Positions 6,022 through 11,188 of a DNA stretch of 11,188 bases are shown piece by piece (position 1 is the stretch's first letter; each line of letters starts with the position of its first letter). The DNA comes from JAWXBG01 sp044375415 (GTDB taxonomy: Bacteria; Bacteroidota; Bacteroidia; Flavobacteriales_D; Sanyastnellaceae), in the NCBI GenBank assembly GCA_044375415.1, contig JBILMS010000083.1, positions 1 through 11,188 on the forward strand, given 5' to 3'. Below the pieces are notes generated by a model. The model ran no database searches. It was not told where the DNA came from and saw nothing but the letters and a program-made list of their open reading frames with translations. The position numbers and the translations under genes are program-made.

Positions 6022-6088
6022 CGAATCTACACGATAGAAATCGATTTGCACTGATGAATAGCTTCATGCAGCTCTATCGTGTGATTCG
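6022..6088. other. Long nested hairpin directly after the ybeY stop codon
   Basis: CGAATC-T-ACACGATAGA (6022-6038) pairs with TCTATCGTGT-GATTCG (6073-6088): 16 bp with one bulged base. Inside the loop, CTG-ATGAA (6051-6058) and TTCAT-G-CAG (6063-6071) give a further 8 bp with one bulge and a 4-base loop. It begins two bases after the ybeY stop on the minus strand, so it may protect or end the DUF4175-ATPase-ybeY transcript, although no U-tract follows. Confidence 0.6.
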
Positions 6089-6090
6089 GG

Positions 6091-6510
6091 TTAATTCCAA
6101 CCTTTCAAAGCCTGGTCCTCGGCTGACCTCATCATACCGGCCTCTTGTTCGCTTTTGTCCTTGAGGCCCAGTAGATGTAAAACCCCATGTACCATGACCC
6201 TTCGTAATTCCAGGTCGAATGAAATGGCGCGTTCTTCGGCGTTCTCCCGAATTCTTTCTATTGATATAAAAATATCCCCGGAAACCACATTGTTTTCGGA
6301 ATAATCGAACGTTATAATATCCGTGTACTCGTCATGCTGAAGATACTGTTGGTTCATTGCCAGCAGATACTCATCGGAACAAAATATGTAATTGATTGCG
6401 CCTAGCTTTTTACCATAAGATGCTATGACTTGCTTTATCCATGTTTTCAAGGAAAGCTTAGAGGTCAAAGCAAAACTGACGTCTTCTGTATTAAAAGTAA
6501 TAGAAGCCAA
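6091..6510 (-). CDS. ybeY: rRNA maturation endoribonuclease YbeY
   Basis: YbeY is a zinc-dependent single-strand endoribonuclease acting in 16S rRNA 3'-end maturation and ribosome quality control in the cytoplasm. The 139-aa length is normal for Bacteroidota. Visible motifs are YLQHDEYTDIITFDY (residues 56-70), GDIFIS (78-83), and the metal motif HGVLHLLGLKDK (108-119) with His108 and His112. The third His of the classical HGxxHxxGxDH motif is replaced by Lys119 after Asp118; I recall similar KDK-type motifs in this phylum. Only a TTG start is possible, because a stop codon lies four codons upstream in frame. It is the last gene of the leftward cluster, 12 nt after the ATPase gene. In relatives mnmG usually follows; here a ~4-kb block intervenes. 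Confidence 0.95.
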   Translation of the reverse strand: MASITFNTEDVSFALTSKLSLKTWIKQVIASYGKKLGAINYIFCSDEYLLAMNQQYLQHDEYTDIITFDYSENNVVSGDIFISIERIRENAEERAISFDLELRRVMVHGVLHLLGLKDKSEQEAGMMRSAEDQALKGWN

Positions 6511-6522
6511 GGCAACGAGGAG

Positions 6523-6945
6523 TTATGCCGGTTGCTCTTCTAGAACGGCGAAATCGAGAATTACAACTCTTCCGGCATCTAGAAATTCGCAGCGATCTGA
6601 TAACTGACGCATTAGAAATACGCCACGACCATGCGGTTTTTCGATGTTCTCGGGGGCGGTAGGATCGGGGAGGTGCTCGTAATCAAAACCCGGGCCTTCA
6701 TCCTCAACGGTAAAGCGAATGACTTTATCGTCAATTACTTCGAAAGTAACCTTAACCTTCCGGTCTTTTTGAAGTTTGTTTCCATGAACAATAGCGTTAT
6801 TCACGGCTTCTGTCATCGAGATCAGGATCTCGCCATAGAAGTCTTCTTTCACGTGGAACTTTGCGCAGACATCGTCCACCAGTTTCTCCACTTCATTAAT
6901 GTTGTCGATAACCGACTCGAATTCTATGACTTGCGTATGGGGCAT
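6523..6945 (-). CDS. RsbW-like ATP-binding protein (anti-sigma/serine kinase-type HATPase)
   Basis: This 140-aa protein is a stand-alone GHKL ATPase domain of the HATPase_c_2 type (RsbW/SpoIIAB-like). The N box EAVNNAIVHGN (46-56), G1 box DEGPGFD (82-88) and G2 box HGRGVFLM (105-112) are intact, so ATP binding is likely. Such proteins bind sigma factors or phosphorylate anti-anti-sigma partners; neither partner is seen nearby, so the target is unknown. It sits between the DUF4175 gene (20-nt gap) and ybeY (12-nt gap) in a compact operon. ATG start. A parS-like site lies inside at 6845-6860, encoding FHVK at residues 30-33. Confidence 0.9.
   Translation of the reverse strand: MPHTQVIEFESVIDNINEVEKLVDDVCAKFHVKEDFYGEILISMTEAVNNAIVHGNKLQKDRKVKVTFEVIDDKVIRFTVEDEGPGFDYEHLPDPTAPENIEKPHGRGVFLMRQLSDRCEFLDAGRVVILDFAVLEEQPA
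6845..6860. other. parS-like ParB-binding site inside the RsbW-like gene
   Basis: On the minus strand AGTTCCACGTGAAAGA matches 14 of 16 positions of TGTTNCACGTGNAACA (mismatches at positions 1 and 15). It encodes Phe-His-Val-Lys. It is weaker support on its own than as part of the group of four sites. Confidence 0.5.
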
Positions 6946-6965
6946 AGGGTTGGCAAATGTGGGGT

Positions 6966-9900
6966 CTAACGAGCGCCTAATTTATTGAAATATGCGTTCA
7001 CTCGTTCTTTGTAATACGGATTTAAGTTAACAGGCACTGTCTTAAGAAGTTCCACCTCTTGGTTTTTACGTCTGAGGTACTCTTCATAGCGCATGGGATC
7101 GGCAGAAGGATAGTCTTGAGCTTCGTTGCTCTTGCGCTGTTCTTCCTGTTCACGAATACGTTCTGCGTTTTCAGCTTTCAGTAGGCGGGTCATAATGTCC
7201 TGTTGGCGACGAATAGTTTCCTGATTCACCTGATCGTTTACGATATCTTTCTGAAGCTGTTCCATTTCTTTTGCAATTTGCTTCAATTCGTTGCCGTTTC
7301 CGGATCCATCTTGATTCAATTCCCCGGCCTTTTCCTCAACGGCTTTGCGGATTGCGGCTTGTTTAGCTGCCATTTCTGCCAATTGCTGACTCATTTTTCC
7401 ATCTCGGCCTTTATTCTGACCTTGATTTTTGCCTTCTTTCTTCATTTGTTCCAACTGCTTGCTCAATGATTCCTGCATGGATTTCATTTGACTAGCGCTC
7501 GGTTTTTTACCCATTCCACCGGGCTTTTCGCAGTTACCTGTCCCGGGCTTTTCGCAACTCGACTGTTTTTGCATCTGTTTTAATGCTTCGTCCAACATAA
7601 GTGCGAGGTTGTTGAAAGAGGTCATCACATACTGCTGATGCGTAGTAATCTGGGGCAGTTTTCTTTCTGATATTTCAACCAAGGCGCCGTCCATGTTTTG
7701 ATTCACAAGATTGATTTCGTGATTCACGGCGGCAGAAAGCTGAGGAACGCGTTTGCTCAAAGCGAAAAGAGAATCTTCAACCATTTTTGAATCGTCTTTC
7801 AGCTTGCGCTGTGTTTGCGCATATTTATTGAACTTGGGATCCTTCGTGTCGACCTTTTTAAAATCATCCATCAACAACTCCTGATCAAAACTCAAGGTGA
7901 TAATGTTCTCCAAAAGGGCACGAAGGGCTTCCATGTCCTCTTGTTGTTTTTCTTCTTGATTGGACTGCATGGAACTGGCCATTTGGTCCTTCATTTCTTT
8001 CATCTTCTGAGCTGCACTTTTCTGCGACTTAGAGGCTTTGCTTTTCTGTTCCTTTTGAAGCTCCTCCGAACTTTTGTTCATGTCCTGCTTTATCCCCTCT
8101 TGTTTCTCGCCGGTTTTGGGCATTTCATTCGGGTTCTCCAATTCTTGATTGAGCTTTTCAATCTCCTTTAACTCCTCCTGAAGTTTTTCAAAATCTTCGT
8201 TGAGTTGGTCTTGCTTTTCTTTTATCTCCTCCGGCTTAGAGTCCTTTTGTTCTGATTCTTCCGAGAGCTTTTCTTCTTGTTCGGCAAGCTTTTCTAGTTC
8301 ATCCATCGCCTCTTCCATCTTTTGCTCCCACTCCAATTGTTTGAACTGCTCTAGGGCACGGTCCAATTCCTTTTCCATGTCTTCGTTGGAAAGGTCCATT
8401 TTTTCGAGTTGCTCTTCGATTTCCTCCTTGTTCAACTCATCCATCATCTTCTGCAACTCTTCCATCATTTTCTGGAGTTCAGGGGTCATTACCTGCTCCA
8501 TTAGGTCTTCTAGCTGCTTTTGTTTCTCCTGAATTTTTTCGTTCTGTTGTTGAAATTCAGATTGCTTCTGATTTTTATCTTGGTTTTGCTTCTTAACTTG
8601 TTCGACCTGATTTTTCAGTTCGTTTTGCTTTTTAAGAAGGTCTTCCAACTTCTTTTTGTCCTGCCAACTCAATTCGTTTTTCTCTAAAAGCTGGCGTTGC
8701 AATTCCTCGAGTTCTTTCTCAAGTTTCTGTGCGTCTTTAATGCTTTCCTCAAGTTTATCCTTGATGTCTTCGTTTTGATTGTCTGCCAATTCGTTCAGCT
8801 CTTCCTGTGTTGGTGCAGCATATTCGCGAATTACTGATCGGGTGCTTTTGCTGCCATTTACACCATCGTTGTCCCATACTTCAAAATAGTAGTTCATTTT
8901 ATCCCCCGGAAGTAGGTCGATTTGACTCAAGTTCCAGTTGTAGAAAAACACATCTGAGGTTAGGTCGCGAGTAACAGGAATTTCAATTACGTGTAAATCG
9001 CGATCCGGATTTTCATCGCTATATGTGAATTGATAATTAAAGGTAAGTCTCCGGAAACCGTAATCATCCTTCACGTCACCGGTGAAATAAAGCTGCTTAT
9101 AGGAGCCCGAATCTCTTTCCTCTAGGGTGTTGATGACCGGGTGCAAATCCGGAATTACACGGATTTGATATACTACACTATCATTACTTCTTATACGTTC
9201 GTTGGCTGTGTGAACAGAATAACTGGCCGATTGGCGTGCCACATCGGTATGTGAAAATGTGTTTGCCCCACTTTTCATCACATAGGTGCTGTCGGCAAGA
9301 CGGAAATTCATTTCGGTTGCATTCCTTGTTGCAAAATTCCATTGAATGCGGGTGCCCTGAGGGATGGTAAGATCGCCTGAATTTTGAACAGATTCAGCCT
9401 GACGTTTGATGTACGACGGAAACTCTAGGTTAATGGCAAAATCAACCAGAGCGGGCATAGGCACTACTTCTAATGTGTATGCATCGCTATTGAACCCGGA
9501 GGCTTGAAAGAAAAAATCCTGTGTTTTTTGAACGTTTCTAAATGTGTAATGATGGTGAAGGTTGTCTTCCTTTTCCAACATATACGGCTGGCCATTCACC
9601 AAGACATATACCTTATCCGGAATTTTATCTCCGGTTATTTCTACTTGCACATCGAAGTCTGAATTTTCGGGCGTTTCGAGACTTGAGTTTAAGACCTTAA
9701 TTCGGAAAGGGGCTTCTTCAGCAATTATTTCACCATGGCGAATCAATCGATCGGTTGGTTTGGTTAAAACGCTCGGTGCTGCAAACAGGAGTATGATCAC
9801 AATAGCGAGAGGCGGTAATGCATACTTCAAGTATTTGCGGTTTTGACGAAGATCTATCGCAGAAGAAAATGGAATCGGTTTGAGCGATGAGATTTTTTGA

Positions 9901-10301
9901 TTGATGGCTGCTTCCATCAAAGAGTTGTTAGTAGCTCCTTCAACGCTTCGAAGTTGAAGGGTGTTTAGGAGCTTATCTTGAACATTTGGAAAGTGTTTGC
10001 CAATAATCTGTGCGGCTTGTTCGTGAGAAATAGTTTTTCCCAAACGAAACATTTTGAAAAGCGGAATAAGAAAAAAACGTGTTAGAACAACGGCCGCTGA
10101 AAGAATAAAACCATAGAACAAAAAAGTTCTCATGGCAATATTGAATCGCCCAAAACCCTCCAACAGGGTAATAAGCAAATAGGTTCCAACAATAAGAGCC
10201 ACGGAGTATATGGCCCCGCGAATCATCTGGTTTTTATAATACTTCCGTATAAACTCGTCCAGTCTTGAAATCAAGGACCGGTATGCTGTTGAATCGCTCA
10301 T
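6966..10301 (-). CDS. DUF4175 family large membrane-anchored coiled-coil protein
   Basis: This 1111-aa protein has hydrophobic segments at about residues 28-48, 58-80 and 158-178, suggesting inner-membrane anchoring with the bulk of the chain on the periplasmic side. Residues ~180-490 look beta-rich, with segments such as PSYIKRQAESVQNSGDLTIP and YYFEVWDNDGVNGSKS typical of Bacteroidota DUF4175 proteins. From ~497 to ~790 lies a long Glu/Lys/Gln-rich coiled coil. A helical region follows, containing a short duplication CEKPG..CEKPGG near 915 and ending FNKLGAR. No enzymatic motif was recognised and the function is unknown. I chose ATG at 10301; the longer TTG option at 10340 adds 13 residues lacking family-like sequence. 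It heads the cluster with the RsbW-like ATPase and ybeY. The low-complexity composition creates many false antisense frames. Confidence 0.88.
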   Translation of the reverse strand: MSDSTAYRSLISRLDEFIRKYYKNQMIRGAIYSVALIVGTYLLITLLEGFGRFNIAMRTFLFYGFILSAAVVLTRFFLIPLFKMFRLGKTISHEQAAQIIGKHFPNVQDKLLNTLQLRSVEGATNNSLMEAAINQKISSLKPIPFSSAIDLRQNRKYLKYALPPLAIVIILLFAAPSVLTKPTDRLIRHGEIIAEEAPFRIKVLNSSLETPENSDFDVQVEITGDKIPDKVYVLVNGQPYMLEKEDNLHHHYTFRNVQKTQDFFFQASGFNSDAYTLEVVPMPALVDFAINLEFPSYIKRQAESVQNSGDLTIPQGTRIQWNFATRNATEMNFRLADSTYVMKSGANTFSHTDVARQSASYSVHTANERIRSNDSVVYQIRVIPDLHPVINTLEERDSGSYKQLYFTGDVKDDYGFRRLTFNYQFTYSDENPDRDLHVIEIPVTRDLTSDVFFYNWNLSQIDLLPGDKMNYYFEVWDNDGVNGSKSTRSVIREYAAPTQEELNELADNQNEDIKDKLEESIKDAQKLEKELEELQRQLLEKNELSWQDKKKLEDLLKKQNELKNQVEQVKKQNQDKNQKQSEFQQQNEKIQEKQKQLEDLMEQVMTPELQKMMEELQKMMDELNKEEIEEQLEKMDLSNEDMEKELDRALEQFKQLEWEQKMEEAMDELEKLAEQEEKLSEESEQKDSKPEEIKEKQDQLNEDFEKLQEELKEIEKLNQELENPNEMPKTGEKQEGIKQDMNKSSEELQKEQKSKASKSQKSAAQKMKEMKDQMASSMQSNQEEKQQEDMEALRALLENIITLSFDQELLMDDFKKVDTKDPKFNKYAQTQRKLKDDSKMVEDSLFALSKRVPQLSAAVNHEINLVNQNMDGALVEISERKLPQITTHQQYVMTSFNNLALMLDEALKQMQKQSSCEKPGTGNCEKPGGMGKKPSASQMKSMQESLSKQLEQMKKEGKNQGQNKGRDGKMSQQLAEMAAKQAAIRKAVEEKAGELNQDGSGNGNELKQIAKEMEQLQKDIVNDQVNQETIRRQQDIMTRLLKAENAERIREQEEQRKSNEAQDYPSADPMRYEEYLRRKNQEVELLKTVPVNLNPYYKERVNAYFNKLGAR

Positions 10302-10504
10302 CTTCTTTATCTGTTTCTCTGTACGTGGAAAGTCCTGCAAGGTTCAACATAAAAATTGTCATAATTGTTGTCCGGGAGGCCAACTTTTACGCTTTACCAT
10401 GTTCAAGAATATAGCTATCCTATACCCACCAAAGATAACATTCGGATTGTGTTTCCACATTCCGTTGATTTTTCTTTAAGAAAATTAACAGAACGAATAG
10501 AAGA
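10302..10504. other. Intergenic region upstream of the DUF4175 gene
   Basis: About 200 bp without a gene. It contains the candidate -7 element at 10430-10437, an AGTCCTGCAAGGTT element at 10331-10344 that resembles the sequence beyond mnmG at 213-225, and an A/T-only-looped inverted repeat TTTTC..GAAAA at 10470-10484. Nothing else was seen. Confidence 0.5.
10430..10437 (-). promoter_or_regulatory. Candidate -7 promoter element for the DUF4175-ATPase-ybeY operon
   Basis: TATCTTTG on the minus strand fits the Bacteroidota TANNTTTG consensus exactly and lies ~130 nt before the DUF4175 ATG, in the only sizeable upstream gap. A TTG at the -33 distance is not clear (TGT or ATG there). Plausible but unproven. 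Confidence 0.35.
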
Positions 10505-10747
10505 TTAGGCGCTTTTGATTTCGACCCACTGCCATTCGCCGGTCATTTGTTTCATCACAAAGTCTCGGGCCTTTTTGTACACGGCACGTTGGCTTGAATA
10601 CCACGTTGATTTGTACATCGAACTTTCCTTCAATCCCTGAACCACACGTGAAACCTCGACTCCGTGAATAGGTGTCCTCTGTTTTCGCATTTCTTCGATG
10701 CGATGAAGTGCCTCATTTTTGGTGAGAAAACCTTCTTCCTTTTGCAT
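10505..10747 (-). CDS. Small basic hypothetical protein (80 aa)
   Basis: I do not recognise this 80-aa protein. It is rich in Lys, Arg, Glu and Gln, without signal peptide or membrane segment, so it is probably cytoplasmic. It reads as helices: an amphipathic start (LTKNEALHRIEEMRKQ), then TWYSSQRAVYKKARDFVMKQM, and a Trp-containing end (EWQWVEIKSA). The ATG lies 5 bp after the stop of the upstream T9SS protein gene, so the two may be co-transcribed. A degenerate parS-like half-site lies inside at 10640-10655. Confidence 0.65.
   Translation of the reverse strand: MQKEEGFLTKNEALHRIEEMRKQRTPIHGVEVSRVVQGLKESSMYKSTWYSSQRAVYKKARDFVMKQMTGEWQWVEIKSA
10640..10655. other. Degenerate parS-like half-site
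   Basis: CACGTGAAACC carries a perfect right half (GTGAAAC) next to the CACGTG core, but the left arm does not match. It is the weakest of the four sites in the window and is listed because the decamer CACGTGAAAC recurs at 733 and 2124. Confidence 0.3.
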
Positions 10748-10752
10748 TCAGA

Positions 10753-11188
10753 TTATTTCCTGATTAGGGCCGCTACTTCGCGTTTTTCTCCATTCAAAAA
10801 CTCTACTGTGTACGATCCTGAACTCAGGGCAGAAGTGTCGATACTCCCCTGATTAGCGCTATTAATTTGTTCTGAAATTACCTTTCTGCCTGTGGAGTCA
10901 TAAATATTCAAGATGGCTCCATTTACATTATTTCCTGAAAACGATAAGACATCGTCAACAGGATTCGGCCAGAACTTGAAGGAAGTGGTTTCTGAATTCT
11001 CCACTCCCACGGTAACCGTAAGAACAGAGCTTTCTGTGGTACAACCATAAGAAGTGGTAACTTCAACAGAATAATTTCCGGGTTCTGAGGCATCAATGCT
11101 TGGGCCTTCCGCTCCATCGACAGGCAATCCATTATACGACCATTGATAGGAAGAGTAAATATCTTCGACATAAACAATCTGATCTACT
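10753..11188 (-). CDS. Large secreted protein with T9SS type A sorting domain (3' part only)
   Basis: The frame is open to the window edge; only the last ~145 residues are visible. First comes an Ig/PKD-like end (SSYQWSYNGLPVDG, then GNYSVEVTTSYGCTTESS), common in Bacteroidota adhesins and surface enzymes. A T9SS type A sorting domain of about 75 residues follows: FKFWPNPVDDVLSF, LNIYDSTGRKVISEQI, LSSGSYTVEFLNG and a basic end AALIRK. The domain directs transport across the outer membrane by the type IX system, after Sec export, and is then removed. The function of the missing N-terminal part is unknown. The 80-aa gene starts 5 bp downstream. Confidence 0.9.
   Translation of the reverse strand, partial: VDQIVYVEDIYSSYQWSYNGLPVDGAEGPSIDASEPGNYSVEVTTSYGCTTESSVLTVTVGVENSETTSFKFWPNPVDDVLSFSGNNVNGAILNIYDSTGRKVISEQINSANQGSIDTSALSSGSYTVEFLNGEKREVAALIRK

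Larger units (their letters stand above)
5777..6090. other. Gap between lipoprotein B and ybeY: gene remnant plus hairpins
   Basis: This 314-bp stretch has no intact gene. Its left part (5792-5970) holds the beginning and end of a deleted plus-strand gene. Its right part (5972-6088) holds two long imperfect hairpins next to the ybeY stop. Near-identical nonamers GTTAATCCC (5966-5974) and GTTAATTCC (6090-6098) flank the hairpin block. Confidence 0.7.

Noticed and set aside
5966..6098. Integron attC site
   Set aside because: The palindromes are bulged as in attC, but no GTTRRRY / RYYYAAC core pair was found at the arms and no cassette context exists.
6154..6189. YbeY inactive because the third motif His is missing
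   Set aside because: The rest of the protein is well conserved and, as I recall, KDK-type motifs are usual in this phylum; not treated as loss of function.
7203..8532. Several plus-strand frames opposite the coiled coil of the DUF4175 gene
   Set aside because: They are Phe/Leu/Ser-rich mirror images of Glu/Lys/Gln codons and have no independent support.
10470..10484. TTTTC..GAAAA as a terminator after the 80-aa gene
   Set aside because: A/T-rich five-pair stem with no separate T-run; too weak.

Overview
The window reads as a chromosomal segment from a Bacteroidota bacterium, most like the Flavobacteriales. The evidence is a C-terminal type IX secretion (T9SS) sorting domain, a very large DUF4175-family membrane protein, several TTG starts, weak or absent Shine-Dalgarno sequences, and a DUF4175 / RsbW-like ATPase / ybeY / mnmG gene order that I know from this phylum. 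No rRNA, tRNA or CRISPR array was seen. Species-level assignment is not possible from the sequence alone.

Layout, left to right. Positions 1-243 hold two imperfect ~100-bp direct repeats of a noncoding 'TTTGCGC..CTTCGTGGT' type. mnmG (minus strand, 244-2121) is the tRNA wobble-uridine modification enzyme. A RhuM-Fic fusion gene (minus, 2138-3112) follows, only 16 bp upstream of mnmG. The plus-strand block 3144-5970 is a small decaying tandem array. It alternates a Cys-rich lipoprotein family (A at 3419-4108; B at 5115-5776, frameshifted at a run of 11 G) with a secreted protein family called 'X' here. X is present as a 3'-end fragment at 3144-3434, a 297-aa copy at 4126-5019, and an apparent third copy reduced to its first codons plus a T9SS-like tail at 5792-5970. 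A 177-bp segment of X is duplicated with only two mismatches, so the rearrangement is recent. Positions 5972-6088 form two strong imperfect hairpins.

From 6091 to 10301 (minus) lies a probable operon transcribed leftward: DUF4175 protein, RsbW-like ATPase, ybeY, with gaps of 12-20 nt. Further right are an 80-aa hypothetical gene and the 3' part of a large secreted protein with a T9SS tail, open at the window edge.

Two themes stand out. First, four CACGTG-centred sites (728, 2119, 6845, 10640) resemble the ParB-binding site parS, three of them closely. One sits between rhuM-fic and mnmG and touches the mnmG start codon. With mnmG (gidA), often an origin-proximal gene, this suggests a chromosome-partition zone. 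Second, the RhuM-Fic gene and the lipoprotein/X array appear to be an accessory insertion separating ybeY from mnmG. The array shows duplication, deletion, frameshift and a G-homopolymer that could switch lipoprotein B on or off. No function can be assigned to the lipoprotein/X pair from sequence alone.
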